Positions 16,414 to 25,546 are shown, counted from the first letter of the stretch. The stretch: DNA of 64,000 bases from Salisediminibacterium beveridgei (GCF_001721685.1 NZ_CP012502.1:3286001-3350000); one strand, 5' to 3'. Program-made: numbers and translations. The notes: generated by a model from the sequence alone, not told the origin.

Positions 16414-17375
16414 GGCATCCAAACATGCTGATCAAGATCATTATCGCGTTTATACTTATCGTTTCCGTGATCTTCCTGGTGCTGTTTGGCTATACCACCT
16501 GGAAGACGAAACAGGTGGAACAGGCGATTCCCCCGGCAGGTGACGTTGTTTCCGTATTGAATGGCGAACTGGATGTGCACTATGTCCGGGAAGGATCCGG
16601 GGACCCCGTCGTCCTGCTTCACGGAAGAGACGGCACCTTGCAGGAATTCACCTTGTCAGTGATGGATGAACTGGCCAAGGACTATGACGTAATTGCCATT
16701 GACCGCCCCGGATACGGGTATACAAAAAGCAGCAACCCGGAACATTTCAGTACGAAGCAGCAAGCCCGCATTGTAAACGATGCCCTCTCTGAACTGGAAA
16801 TCGAAAACCCCGTCATCGTGGGTCATTCCTACGGCGGTGCCGTGATGCTTCAATACCTGCTGGATTATCCCGAACAAGTCCGGGGCGCCCTGTCGCTTGC
16901 CGGGGTAGCCTATCAGGATGAGCCGCCTACGGAAAGCTTTTATGCCTTGCCCAGGTATCCGGTCATCGGCCCCTTACTGACCAACACCGTCATCTATCCG
17001 TTGGGAGGCATGATGGCGGACAACATCTATGACCAGGCCTTCCACCCGGCTGACGCGCCTGAAACCTATGTAAACGTCATGTCATCCTTATACTTAAGGC
17101 CAAAGCAGTTCACCGCCACCGCTCACGAATTGGCACACATGTATGACTCCGTTACAGGGATTCAGAACCACTATGCGAAAATCCAGACACCTGTCACGAT
17201 TCTGTTTGGCGATCAGGATCAAATACTCGATCACAAACAAGACGGGGAGCGTCTCCATGAAGCATTACCAGATTCCACATACCTCCTGATCGAAAATGGC
17301 GGTCATAAAATCCACCACACCCACACGTCTGAATTCCTGGATGCGCTGGATGAATTAATGGAAAAGTCGTCATAA
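16410..17375 (+). CDS. Membrane-anchored alpha/beta hydrolase
   Basis: A 321-residue hydrolase with an N-terminal transmembrane helix (IKIIIAFILIVSVIFLVLFG). Catalytic elements: VVLLHGRDG oxyanion loop, DRPGYGYT, nucleophile GHSYGG, acid in LFGDQDQILD and His in GGHKIHH. The complete triad suggests an active lipase, esterase or peptidase type enzyme on the outer face of the membrane. It overlaps the preceding hydrolase by 4 bases. The two are only distantly similar beyond fold motifs, so they are probably an old duplication or paired enzymes with different substrates. Confidence 0.88.
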   Translation: MRHPNMLIKIIIAFILIVSVIFLVLFGYTTWKTKQVEQAIPPAGDVVSVLNGELDVHYVREGSGDPVVLLHGRDGTLQEFTLSVMDELAKDYDVIAIDRPGYGYTKSSNPEHFSTKQQARIVNDALSELEIENPVIVGHSYGGAVMLQYLLDYPEQVRGALSLAGVAYQDEPPTESFYALPRYPVIGPLLTNTVIYPLGGMMADNIYDQAFHPADAPETYVNVMSSLYLRPKQFTATAHELAHMYDSVTGIQNHYAKIQTPVTILFGDQDQILDHKQDGERLHEALPDSTYLLIENGGHKIHHTHTSEFLDALDELMEKSS

Positions 17376-17383
17376 ATGAAAAA

Positions 17384-17417
17384 AGCCCATTGCGGAAGAG
17401 CTTCACCGCATTGGGCT
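17384..17417 (-). terminator. Hairpin terminator
   Basis: AGCCCATTGCGG (17384-17395) pairs with CCGCATTGGGCT (17406-17417) with one mismatch. On the minus strand it is followed by TTTTTTC, so it terminates the minus-strand membrane protein gene; on the plus strand there is no T run. Confidence 0.7.
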
Positions 17418-17507
17418 GTGTGTGTGGCTTATGGATCGATTCAATCAGGTCTCACACCAACGAGCACGAGGGCAGCCAGTACTATCACTTTGCAGTGAAT
17501 CGCCATA

Positions 17508-18365
17508 TTACGCCTCCCGTTTTTTGGCTTCTTTTTCGTATTGCTTCACGATCGACCACGCGTCCTTGTGACTGAGCAAATATGCCACATGCAGCCGGTG
17601 GTAGAGGTCATACAGCATACCCTTTTCAAGCTGTGATTTCTCTCCATTTCGATCCATCACGAACATTGGTGAACGCTTTGAAATCAGCTGGGTTGCTGAA
17701 AGGCTTTTGCCTGATGTGACGGGATTCTCGATGACGACGGACTTGCCCTTTCCCATCACACGCTCCAGGAAGGCACCGAGAGCGCCTGGCACGTCGAGTT
17801 CATAGCCTTGACCGGTTTCATCCAGCGCCGAGATAACAGGCAACTTACCGGAGCCGTCTTTGACTTCCTCAATGGTCAACTTTTCAACCCGACGTTCAGA
17901 ATGCTTCTGATTGTTTTGATTCTGGATCAATCGCTCCATCCGCTCTGCCTGGTTCGTGCAATTTCTTCGCACATCACACCAATAAGCGTTCCGCTGTTTT
18001 CGTCTGTTGGCGTGAATCACCTTTAGAATAATCGTTTTCGAGAACAAATAAATCAGTAACCCGCCTACAGCCAGCAGAGGAAAGGTAATCCAGCCAAAGG
18101 TGTCAGCAATCCATTCTCTGTAATAGAAGTACAAGAACAACGGCAAGATGACTGTACCAAAAAGGATCAGATAAAACTGATAATTGTCATTTAAGAAAAA
18201 CTCGTATTGATCACTTTCCCCACTCCTTGGAAGGGCGTGATCGAGTATTTCTTCTTCATACGCATCATAGATCACGGGCTTCTCCCCGAAGTTCTCCCGG
18301 AATCGGTCTGTTAAATCTGTTACGGTATTCACTATTTTGTCCACTTGCTTCTCACTGTGACTCAT
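17508..18365 (-). CDS. Membrane protein of unknown function
   Basis: A 285-residue protein with two adjacent transmembrane helices near residues 62-110 (FYLILFGTVILPLFLYFYY and WITFPLLAVGGLLIYLF). Both termini lie on the same side, and a mostly hydrophilic C-terminal domain of about 170 residues follows. That domain contains KSVVIENPVTSGKSLSATQL, reminiscent of but not matching a P-loop. The start at 18365 follows AAGGAG by 7 bases; the reading frame is open further upstream without a better site. I do not recognise the family. Confidence 0.7.
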   Translation of the reverse strand: MSHSEKQVDKIVNTVTDLTDRFRENFGEKPVIYDAYEEEILDHALPRSGESDQYEFFLNDNYQFYLILFGTVILPLFLYFYYREWIADTFGWITFPLLAVGGLLIYLFSKTIILKVIHANRRKQRNAYWCDVRRNCTNQAERMERLIQNQNNQKHSERRVEKLTIEEVKDGSGKLPVISALDETGQGYELDVPGALGAFLERVMGKGKSVVIENPVTSGKSLSATQLISKRSPMFVMDRNGEKSQLEKGMLYDLYHRLHVAYLLSHKDAWSIVKQYEKEAKKREA

Positions 18366-18471
18366 GGAAAACTCCTTCATAACCATTCTGGTCTCTGTTT
18401 GTCCGTTATACCTTGCACCCATGATATCACGTTTATCCTTCTTATTTTCCAGTTTTCCGCCATTCAGTTCC

Positions 18472-19740
18472 TTACTGCGCTGCCGTCACCTTTTGCTCCT
18501 CAAACAGTTTCACCTCATCAATCGACGGGAGGGAGCGAAGGACGGACTGCTTCATCCAGATGGTGCTGAAGATGATCATGCCCATCCCGGAGATGATGAT
18601 CGGGAGCACCGGGTTATACGCTTCACCGATGACGCCGCCAATTAATGCACCCACCGGAACCCCGAGTGACGCAGCGCTTGTCAGCAGTGTGAGCACACGG
18701 CCGATGTAGATACTCTCCACCTGGCGCTGGATCGCTGAGAAGATGAGAATGTTCAGGATGCCGATGGAAATGGCACCGATACTGAAGAGCACCATGGACA
18801 AGAGCCACGGCGTCAGTGCTGTGCCGATCCAGAGAAGGCCCGTCAGGGTAAACATCGTGATGATCAGCCGTCCAAAGGCCAGTTGTTTCACCTTCGGACT
18901 CACCAGGGTGCCGATCATGATCCCAAGTGACAGGGAAGCCATATAAAAGCCGTACGCCGCTTCAAGACCGTTTGATTTCAGCAGGGAAAAAGCCGGCACA
19001 TTCGTCAGCATCACCGCCATCGTCACGTTCACAAACACGATGGAGAACATCATTTTCGGGATCAGCGACTTCTGAATATAGGTCATCCCGCTTTTTAAAT
19101 CCTTGGAATAGCTTTTCAGATGGTGGTGAAACGGGATGTTCCTGTTCCTCGTTTCCTCATACGCTTCAATCTGCAAGAAGAAATATAATATCACGGTGAA
19201 CAACACCAGCATGGCCGTAACACTGATAGCGGCGACACTGCCGATGAGTGCCGCAAGGATCCCTGCCCCGGCGATAAAGACGATATCCATCGCTTCACGC
19301 ACCGTCTGCAAATACGCATTCGCCTGAATGATCTGGTCATCGCCCACGACCTTGGGCACCAGGGTGGAGACAATCGGATAGGAAAACTGGTTGATGAGAC
19401 TTGTGAGAAACAAGATCCCGATCACATGCCACACATGTAGACCGATGGTGAGGTAGGCAACAGGAATCGTAATCAGCAGCAGCACATTGATCAGATGACT
19501 GATGATCAGCCCTTTTTTATATCCGGTGTAATTGGCCAGCGGGGCGATCAGAAACGCCATGACGCTTGCTGAAGAGATGGCAAAAAAGGCAAATCCGGCA
19601 TACAGTACACTGCCTGTCAGCTGCACCACGAGAAGCATGCCCGTAATCAGATAAATCCCGCTCCCTGCGGCCTGAATGAATACCCCGAGCATCATGATTT
19701 GAAAATTCCGGTCTCTGAGAAATGCCTTTTCTGTTGCCAT
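18472..19740 (-). CDS. MFS transporter
   Basis: A 422-residue protein with about 12 hydrophobic segments and the layout of the major facilitator superfamily drug-efflux type, including a glycine-rich GVPVGALIGGVIGEAYNP near the C-terminus. It starts 3 bases after the stop of an HTH regulator gene on the same strand and so belongs to a regulator-exporter operon. The probable job is drug or metabolite export across the cytoplasmic membrane under control of that regulator; the substrate is unknown. Confidence 0.88.
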   Translation of the reverse strand: MATEKAFLRDRNFQIMMLGVFIQAAGSGIYLITGMLLVVQLTGSVLYAGFAFFAISSASVMAFLIAPLANYTGYKKGLIISHLINVLLLITIPVAYLTIGLHVWHVIGILFLTSLINQFSYPIVSTLVPKVVGDDQIIQANAYLQTVREAMDIVFIAGAGILAALIGSVAAISVTAMLVLFTVILYFFLQIEAYEETRNRNIPFHHHLKSYSKDLKSGMTYIQKSLIPKMMFSIVFVNVTMAVMLTNVPAFSLLKSNGLEAAYGFYMASLSLGIMIGTLVSPKVKQLAFGRLIITMFTLTGLLWIGTALTPWLLSMVLFSIGAISIGILNILIFSAIQRQVESIYIGRVLTLLTSAASLGVPVGALIGGVIGEAYNPVLPIIISGMGMIIFSTIWMKQSVLRSLPSIDEVKLFEEQKVTAAQ

Positions 19741-19742
19741 GG

Positions 19743-20225
19743 TTACTCCTCCTCTTTACTCTCATTCACCTGGAACCGGACATGGTAAGCTTTTTGTGTC
19801 TTATCGTTTCGTTCCTGGTAGGATTTCTTTCCGTAACTGAGGAGCAGTTCATACATCTCACCCGTCAGCTCCTCAAGGAGCTCCTCAGACAAATAGAGAT
19901 CCGCCTCATAGTTATCGACCTCTCCTGGAGCCTGAAGCTGCTCGGGGTTACGAAAGGAAATCGCCTTGGCTTTATAGTATTTTTCAACGACGCCTTTGTT
20001 GGTATCCACATGATCCACCTCAAGAATCCCGTGTTTCATGAGCTGCTGGATATGATAATACGTGGTCCCCGGATTTTTATCCAGGGCATCTGCCGCCTGC
20101 TTCGGTGTCATCGGATGCTCATACAGCATGCCAATCAACCGTGAACGAAACGGGTTTGAAATCGCCTTTTGCTGGGCCCAGTTAATCTCCATGATCGACT
20201 CATCGCGTTTCTTTTTTCCACTCAT
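19743..20225 (-). CDS. ArsR-like winged-helix transcriptional regulator
   Basis: A 160-residue protein. The N-terminal half (KAISNPFRSRLIGMLYEHPM, then TPKQAADALDKNPGTTYYHI) is a winged helix of the ArsR/HTH_20 type: the ISNPxRxxLI entry and the recognition helix before YYHIQQLMKHGILE are characteristic. The C-terminal half is helical and would bind a ligand or mediate dimerisation. GGGGG lies before the ATG. The gene leads the operon with the MFS exporter, and tandem repeats at its own promoter are probable operators, so it is likely an autorepressor induced by the exporter's substrate. Confidence 0.85.
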   Translation of the reverse strand: MSGKKKRDESIMEINWAQQKAISNPFRSRLIGMLYEHPMTPKQAADALDKNPGTTYYHIQQLMKHGILEVDHVDTNKGVVEKYYKAKAISFRNPEQLQAPGEVDNYEADLYLSEELLEELTGEMYELLLSYGKKSYQERNDKTQKAYHVRFQVNESKEEE

Positions 20226-20241
20226 ACGACAACCCCCTTTT

Positions 20242-20316
20242 ATTTGTATTTATAAATCGATTTGTAAATATAAATCATCTTACCTTAAGTATACGATTTG
20301 GATTTACAAATTGCAA
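20242..20316 (-). promoter_or_regulatory. Promoter and tandem operators of the HTH-MFS operon
   Basis: On the minus strand, -35 TTGCAA (20311-20316) and -10 TATACT (20288-20293) are 17 bases apart. Downstream lie two near-identical 17-bp units on the plus strand, ATTTGTATTTATAAATC (20242-20258) and ATTTGTAAATATAAATC (20260-20276). A related GATTTACAAATTG overlaps the spacer and -35. These are probable binding sites of the co-transcribed regulator. The rest of the 20226-20605 gap shows no gene; TATAAT at 20572-20577 may be the GntR gene's -10. Confidence 0.7.
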
Positions 20317-20605
20317 GAGAAATAGAAAAGTCATGATATGATTCAAACTCTCTTGACTAAAATAACGTGAAGTGTATTCAGAAAAACCGATGCTTCCTAA
20401 CTTTGATTTATAATTGCACAATTCGAATACCTGCAAATTCTCTCTTCTCAAAACACACATTACTCATCGACTTCCTTCTCATATAGTATATTTAAGCCCT
20501 TCACAAATCCAAAAGATAATGACATTATAATCATAATTTGTATCTATCATTAAAAACAAATGTTATAATAATTCTAATCATTTCCGCTAGGCAGGAGGAA
20601 AACAA

Positions 20606-21340
20606 ATGAATCATTCATCAAAAGGACAGTCTCTGCATCAAGTTGTAAAGGACAAATTGGTTCAAGATATTCAAACCAATACCTTTCCCGTTAACTCGCA
20701 GTTACCAACAGAAGCTGAACTCTGTGCAACTTTCAATGTTAGTCGCACAACGATTCGAAATGCTTTACAGCAACTCGTTAATGAGGGCTATATCGAACGC
20801 GTTCAAGGTAAGGGATCATTTGTTAAGCTTCAAAAAATCAAACAAACATTATCATCTACACAAGGAAGTTATGTAGAGCAAATGAAATTACAAGGCAAAC
20901 TTCCTGAAATTAAAGTATTGGATCTAAATGTAATACCAACAGATCCCGTCTTGTCAAAAGCGCTGGAAATCGAAGAAGGAGAACCCCTAAATAAACTTGA
21001 GCGAATCCGATATGCGGATCAGCAACCTCTGCAATACGAAATCGCTTATTTACCTTGGCGAATGACAACAATGATGAATAAGGAATCATGTGAAGGTTCA
21101 TTATATAAAATACTCAGGGAAGATATGGGTCTCCCAATTGCCCGAACTGAAGAACATTTACATCTTTCCAAGGCAGACAATCATGTTGCTGAATATTTGG
21201 AAATAGCACCAGGTGATGCATGCATTCAAATAGAAACCTATGCATTCCTCGAGGACGGAACCAAGATTGAATACTCCATCGCTTATTTTCACGGAGATAA
21301 AGTCAGCTTTACTGTAGAAAGACATTATAACGAAACATAA
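20606..21340 (+). CDS. GntR/HutC-family regulator of the chitobiose-type PTS locus
   Basis: A 244-residue protein with an N-terminal GntR winged helix (FPVNSQLPTEAELCATFNVS, then RTTIRNALQQLVNEGYIERV and GKGSFV) and a C-terminal UTRA domain, the effector-binding module of HutC-type regulators, which commonly bind sugar phosphates. AGGAGG precedes the ATG. It adjoins the ChbG-like deacetylase and the GH4/PTS operon. The duplicated 12-bp motif in the divergent promoter at 22169-22202 is its likely operator. Confidence 0.9.
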   Translation: MNHSSKGQSLHQVVKDKLVQDIQTNTFPVNSQLPTEAELCATFNVSRTTIRNALQQLVNEGYIERVQGKGSFVKLQKIKQTLSSTQGSYVEQMKLQGKLPEIKVLDLNVIPTDPVLSKALEIEEGEPLNKLERIRYADQQPLQYEIAYLPWRMTTMMNKESCEGSLYKILREDMGLPIARTEEHLHLSKADNHVAEYLEIAPGDACIQIETYAFLEDGTKIEYSIAYFHGDKVSFTVERHYNET

Positions 21341-21384
21341 AATAATCCGGCTCATACATTCAGTATGGTGCCGGATTATTTTAT
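21339..21384. terminator. Bidirectional hairpin terminator
   Basis: TAAAATAATCCGGC (21339-21352) and GCCGGATTATTTTA (21371-21384) form a perfect 14-bp stem flanked by A/T runs, between the convergent GntR and deacetylase genes. Confidence 0.85.
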
Positions 21385-21392
21385 TTCATTAT

Positions 21393-22103
21393 TTATTTTA
21401 GAAACCAGCCTGAATCTTTAAGTGCTTTTGACATTAAAATACTCAGTTCATTTAATCTGCCATCTGAATAACTAGAATACTCCATTAAAACATTGTCGAT
21501 GTATGCCGGATGTGACATAATCTCAATTGTTTTATTTTCTGTTCCATATTTGTTCGCAATCCTGTGAAAATATTTTTCTTCAACAGCATGTTTGTAAAAA
21601 CCGTCTTCAAAATAATCCGCATAACTCGAAACCCCAATTTGATTGCCCGACCTGACGGGTAAATCAAACTTTTCTGAAATCCTCTTGATTATCGGTTGGA
21701 ATGGCTTAAATAAATGGATGTGGTGATGGCTATCAAGATGATTTGGTTTTCCTGCGAGCGAGATAAACGACTCAATCTGCTGCACCCATTCATTCTCAAC
21801 CTCTTTTGGATCAATAATGAAATTATTCTCATACTCCAAAGCAAACTGATTAGATAGTTTGAAAAGCCCCTGGTCGTTGATTAATGACTTTGCGTTAGTT
21901 AGTGGACGTCCACTTGTTAAAACTAAATGAACTCCAACTTTTGTTAACCCCTCTCGATCGATTAAATCTGCTGCGTGTGAAGTACCTGGCATGTTCATCA
22001 TCATCGTCGTGCTGGATACAATCCCAATTTGCATTGCATCGAGAATTCCATAATTTACTGCTCGGCTCAGTCCGAAATCATCCGCATTCACAATTAATTT
22101 CAT
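21393..22103 (-). CDS. chbG: ChbG/YdjC-family carbohydrate deacetylase
   Basis: A 236-residue YdjC/ChbG-family protein. NADDFGLS supplies the catalytic Asp and a metal-binding Asp, and LDSHHHIHLF supplies the metal-binding His residues. ChbG in E. coli removes an acetyl group from chitobiose-6-phosphate so that a GH4 glycosidase can cleave it. Start 22103 follows GGTGGAGGG. The gene is divergent from a GH4-PTS operon, matching the content of the E. coli chb locus (chbBCARFG) with a GntR protein in place of ChbR. This supports a role with N,N'-diacetylchitobiose or a related disaccharide. Confidence 0.88.
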   Translation of the reverse strand: MKLIVNADDFGLSRAVNYGILDAMQIGIVSSTTMMMNMPGTSHAADLIDREGLTKVGVHLVLTSGRPLTNAKSLINDQGLFKLSNQFALEYENNFIIDPKEVENEWVQQIESFISLAGKPNHLDSHHHIHLFKPFQPIIKRISEKFDLPVRSGNQIGVSSYADYFEDGFYKHAVEEKYFHRIANKYGTENKTIEIMSHPAYIDNVLMEYSSYSDGRLNELSILMSKALKDSGWFLK

Positions 22104-22168
22104 TTCAATCCCTCCACCTTTCCAATTCATCATAACAACATGAATAGCTCTACACAAGCTCATTTTAA

Positions 22169-22237
22169 ATTTGTAGTTACTTTTATATTGATTTGTAGTT
22201 ACATATCTGATACATTATATTCAAGGAAGCGCTTACC
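22169..22237 (+). promoter_or_regulatory. GH4-PTS promoter, direct-repeat operator and cre site
   Basis: ATTTGTAGTTAC occurs twice, at 22169-22180 and 22191-22202, exactly 22 bp apart. The second copy contains the -35 TTGTAG (22193-22198), which is 17 bases from the -10 TATATT (22216-22221). GGAAGCGCTTACC just downstream (about 22225-22237) resembles the CcpA cre consensus and lies where it would block transcription. The direct repeats are the likely GntR binding sites. Confidence 0.75.
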
Positions 22238-22270
22238 TGTTTCATAAATGAATAACGGGAGGAAATTATT

Positions 22271-23590
22271 TTGGGAGTTAAAATTGTTATTATTGGCGGT
22301 GGTTCAAGCTACACGCCGGAAATTATTGAAGGTTTTATCGATAGATATGAGGAAATGCCCGTCGATAAAGTTGTATTAGTGGATATACCAGATGGTTTGG
22401 AAAAGTTGAATGTAATTACAAATTTATCAGAAAGGATGATCCGTCGCTCAAAAAAATCAATTAGTATCGAACAAACAATGGATTTAGAAGAAGCTCTGCA
22501 AGGAGCTGATTTTGTCACTACACAAATTCGTGTCGGGGGCTTAGAGGCGAGGGCAGCTGATGAACGGATTCCTTTGCAAGAAGGACTGGTCGGTCAAGAA
22601 ACTAATGGTGCAGGTGGTGTATTTAAGGCTTTTCGAACGATCCCTGTATTGATCAATATAGCTGATTCCGTGTCTGAAATATGCCCAAATGCATGGCTGA
22701 TCAACTTCACGAATCCAGCAGGGATTGTAACGGAGGCGATAATAAAACATAGTAAGCACAAAAAGGTCATAGGTGTATGTAACATCCCTTTTAATATGAG
22801 AAACGGTGTAGCAGAAATGTTTAATGTGCCCGTTCAGAAAGTACAGATTGAATTTATTGGATTGAATCATTTTATTTTCGGTCGGAAAGTTATGGTTAAT
22901 GGAGAAGATCGAACTCAAGAAACAATAGAGAAAATGATCATTCATGATCAAAACTATTCACCTGCAAACATCGTATCTTTAGGTTGGAAACCGGAGCTTT
23001 TAAGAAGTTTGGGAATGCTTCCTAATCCTTATCACCAGTATTACTTTCAAACTTCTGATGTAATCAAAAAAGATTTAAATGACCTCAACAATCAAGGTAC
23101 CAGGGCAGAAACTGTCCAGCGCGTAGAAGCTGATTTATTCAAACGGTACCGTGACTTAAAATTGAATGAAAAGCCAAAGGAATTAGAGCAACGAGGTGGG
23201 GCATTTTACAGCGATGCTGCTTGCAATTTGATCGTTAGTATTTACACAAATAAACAAGATATACAAACGGTTAATACAGTCAATCACGGCGCATTGAGCG
23301 GTCTGGATGATGATGCAGTGATCGAAGTTAATGCAATGATAGATAAGGATGGTCCACACCCAATTCAAATAGGTGATATTCCAATTCAAATTAAAGGTTT
23401 GATTCAACGTATGAAAAACATGGAAGAATTGACTATTAAGGCTGCTTGCTCTGGAAATTATGAAGATGCCTATCTGGCACTGCTCATGAATCCACTTGTA
23501 GCAGATGAAACTCTTGCTAAGAAGATACTGGATCAAATGATTGAAGCTCATCACCCATACTTACCACAATTTCAAAAAAGAAAGGTGTAA
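22271..23590 (+). CDS. 6-phospho-beta-glucosidase/chitobiase, glycoside hydrolase family 4
   Basis: A 439-residue GH4 enzyme. IGGGSSYTPE is the NAD-binding loop, ITNLSERM and TTQIRVGGLEARA are family blocks, and CNIPFNMRNG (Cys) with GLNHFIFG (His) are the metal-binding positions. GH4 enzymes need NAD and a divalent metal and cleave 6-phosphorylated disaccharides in the cytoplasm. The start is a TTG at 22271, supported by GGGAGG nine bases upstream. It leads the operon with PTS IIC, IIA and IIB genes, so its substrate is the disaccharide phosphate they import. Confidence 0.92.
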   Translation: MGVKIVIIGGGSSYTPEIIEGFIDRYEEMPVDKVVLVDIPDGLEKLNVITNLSERMIRRSKKSISIEQTMDLEEALQGADFVTTQIRVGGLEARAADERIPLQEGLVGQETNGAGGVFKAFRTIPVLINIADSVSEICPNAWLINFTNPAGIVTEAIIKHSKHKKVIGVCNIPFNMRNGVAEMFNVPVQKVQIEFIGLNHFIFGRKVMVNGEDRTQETIEKMIIHDQNYSPANIVSLGWKPELLRSLGMLPNPYHQYYFQTSDVIKKDLNDLNNQGTRAETVQRVEADLFKRYRDLKLNEKPKELEQRGGAFYSDAACNLIVSIYTNKQDIQTVNTVNHGALSGLDDDAVIEVNAMIDKDGPHPIQIGDIPIQIKGLIQRMKNMEELTIKAACSGNYEDAYLALLMNPLVADETLAKKILDQMIEAHHPYLPQFQKRKV

Positions 23591-23595
23591 TTATT

Positions 23596-24903
23596 ATGAA
23601 TGCGATAATGAACTGGATGGAACGTTACTTCATTCCTGTTGCAAGTAAAATCGGGGCACAAAGACACTTAGTGGCCGTCCGAGATGGCTTTGTTGCTATT
23701 ATGCCTTTGATTATTTTAGGAAGTTTCGCTGTTTTAATAAATAATCTACCTGTTGAAGTCTTTCAAAATTTTATGGAATCACTGTTCGGTGAAGGATGGA
23801 CAGCTGTGGGAGGGAATATTTGGGATGGTTCGTTTGCCATATTATCTCTTCTTGTTGTTGCCGGAATTAGTTATAATTTAGCTAAATCCTATAACGTCGA
23901 TGGCATGTCCGCTATGTTGATTAGCCTCGCATCCTATATTATTTTGACACCAACCACTGAGGATTGGGGATTGGCTTATGCATGGACAGGAGCTCAAGGT
24001 TTATTTGTTGGTGTAATTACCGCTCTCTTAACAACCGAACTATTCCGTGTATTGTACCTTTCCAAATTTACAATTAAAATGCCTGACGGCGTTCCTGATG
24101 GTGTTATCAAATCTTTCAGAGCATTGATTCCCGCGACGATCATTTTGATTCTAGTATCACTAGTACAAATCTTTATCAATTCGGCCACCGATGGCAGTTT
24201 GCATGAATTGATTTTCAACCTAATCCAGGAGCCACTTCAAGCGCTTGGTAACACACTTCCTGCTGCAATTATCATTGCATTCTTGAATCATCTGCTTTGG
24301 TTTTTCGGACTTCATGGTACAAATATACTCGGACCTGTCATAGAATCAATTTATCTTCCATTATTAGAGGTCAATATCCAGCAATTCGCAAGTGGCGTCA
24401 GTGCCTATGATGTACCTTATATTATTACAAAACCATTTTTGGATGCCTATGTATTTATGGGAGGTTCAGGAACAACATTAGCACTGATTTTTGCGATATT
24501 CCTTGTGGCCAAGACAAAACATTACCGAGCTATAGGCAAAATAGCTGCTCCAGCAGGAGGATTTAACATTAACGAACCTGTTTTGTTTGGTCTTCCTGTA
24601 GTGTTAAATCCGGTTATGTTAATTCCTTTTATCTTTATTCCTGTGTTGCTTACAATCACCTCTTACTTCGCCTTAGCAACTGGGCTGGTACCAAAAACCG
24701 TCGCAATGGTTCCTTGGACAACCCCACCTGTAGTCAGTGGCTACCTTGTAACAGGTGGATCAATTACTGGAATCATTCTTCAATTATTTAATCTGATTCT
24801 TGCAACATTGTTGTATATACCGTTCATTCGCGCTTCAGAAAGCGCCGAAGAAAAAAAACAACAAATTATTCAAGAAGAGATGAAAGGAGAAAATAAATCA
24901 TGA
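23596..24903 (+). CDS. PTS lactose/cellobiose/chitobiose-type EIIC permease
   Basis: A 435-residue membrane protein of the lactose-cellobiose IIC family: the N-terminal VASKIGAQRHLVAVRDGFVA, followed by about ten hydrophobic segments. The GGFNINEPVLFGLPVVLNP block is the conserved substrate-binding region (NEPxxFG). It translocates the sugar while EIIB phosphorylates it. It starts 5 bases after the glycosidase stop and overlaps the EIIA gene by 4 bases, which indicates one transcript. Confidence 0.93.
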   Translation: MNAIMNWMERYFIPVASKIGAQRHLVAVRDGFVAIMPLIILGSFAVLINNLPVEVFQNFMESLFGEGWTAVGGNIWDGSFAILSLLVVAGISYNLAKSYNVDGMSAMLISLASYIILTPTTEDWGLAYAWTGAQGLFVGVITALLTTELFRVLYLSKFTIKMPDGVPDGVIKSFRALIPATIILILVSLVQIFINSATDGSLHELIFNLIQEPLQALGNTLPAAIIIAFLNHLLWFFGLHGTNILGPVIESIYLPLLEVNIQQFASGVSAYDVPYIITKPFLDAYVFMGGSGTTLALIFAIFLVAKTKHYRAIGKIAAPAGGFNINEPVLFGLPVVLNPVMLIPFIFIPVLLTITSYFALATGLVPKTVAMVPWTTPPVVSGYLVTGGSITGIILQLFNLILATLLYIPFIRASESAEEKKQQIIQEEMKGENKS

Positions 24904-25220
24904 CGGATAGGTCCAAAATGTCATTAGAAGAAATATCATTTCAAATCATTCTCTACGCAGGCAATGCAAGATCCTTTTCGATGGAGGGAATCGCACTCGC
25001 AAGAGAGAAGAAGTTTGAAGAAGCACGAAAAAAAATTGAGGACGCTGAATCTGCTTTTGTAGAAGCGCATCATTTTCAAACAGAGTTGTTACAAACCGAA
25101 GCAAATGGAGAGCCCATAACGCCCTCCGTTCTCTTAGTCCATGCACAGGATCATTTGATGACCTCGATGACTGTAAAGGAGCTAGCTGCTGAAATTATTT
25201 TTCTACATGAGTCTAAATAA
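24900..25220 (+). CDS. PTS lactose/cellobiose-type EIIA component
   Basis: A 106-residue all-helical IIA protein. ISFQIILYAGNARSFSMEGI is the family start, EAHHFQTELLQTEA carries the phosphorylated His, and HAQDHLMTSMTVKELAAEII is the conserved trimer/metal region. It passes phosphate from HPr to EIIB in the cytoplasm. Its ATG overlaps the stop of the EIIC gene (ATGA), giving translational coupling. Length is normal for the family. Confidence 0.92.
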   Translation: MTDRSKMSLEEISFQIILYAGNARSFSMEGIALAREKKFEEARKKIEDAESAFVEAHHFQTELLQTEANGEPITPSVLLVHAQDHLMTSMTVKELAAEIIFLHESK

Positions 25221-25240
25221 AAAATGGAGGTTTCCAGACA

Positions 25241-25546
25241 ATGAAAATACTATTAGTATGCTCGGCGGGAATGTCTACTAGCATGTTAGTGAAAAAAATG
25301 AATCAGGCTGCACAGGAAAAAAACATTGATGCACAAGTTGATGCAACGGCTGAGGCAGGTTTGAATAATGAATTAGAATCGACGGATGTAATCCTGATCG
25401 GTCCTCAGGTTCGTTATCTTGAAAAGAAAATTGGAGAAAAAGCAGCTCCTTATAACGTTCCTGTTGCTGTGATTGATTCAATTGCATATGGCATGATGGA
25501 CGGGATGAAAGTTCTTGAACAAGCAATCGCTTTACAAAAATCATAA
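25241..25546 (+). CDS. PTS lactose/cellobiose-type EIIB component
   Basis: A 101-residue IIB protein. MKILLVCSAGMSTSMLVKKM carries the phosphocysteine (Cys7) and the P-loop-like anion site, and DVILIGPQVRYLEKK is the second conserved block. It accepts phosphate from EIIA and donates it to the sugar bound by EIIC. TGGAGG precedes the start. It is the last gene of the operon and is followed by a strong terminator. Confidence 0.93.
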   Translation: MKILLVCSAGMSTSMLVKKMNQAAQEKNIDAQVDATAEAGLNNELESTDVILIGPQVRYLEKKIGEKAAPYNVPVAVIDSIAYGMMDGMKVLEQAIALQKS

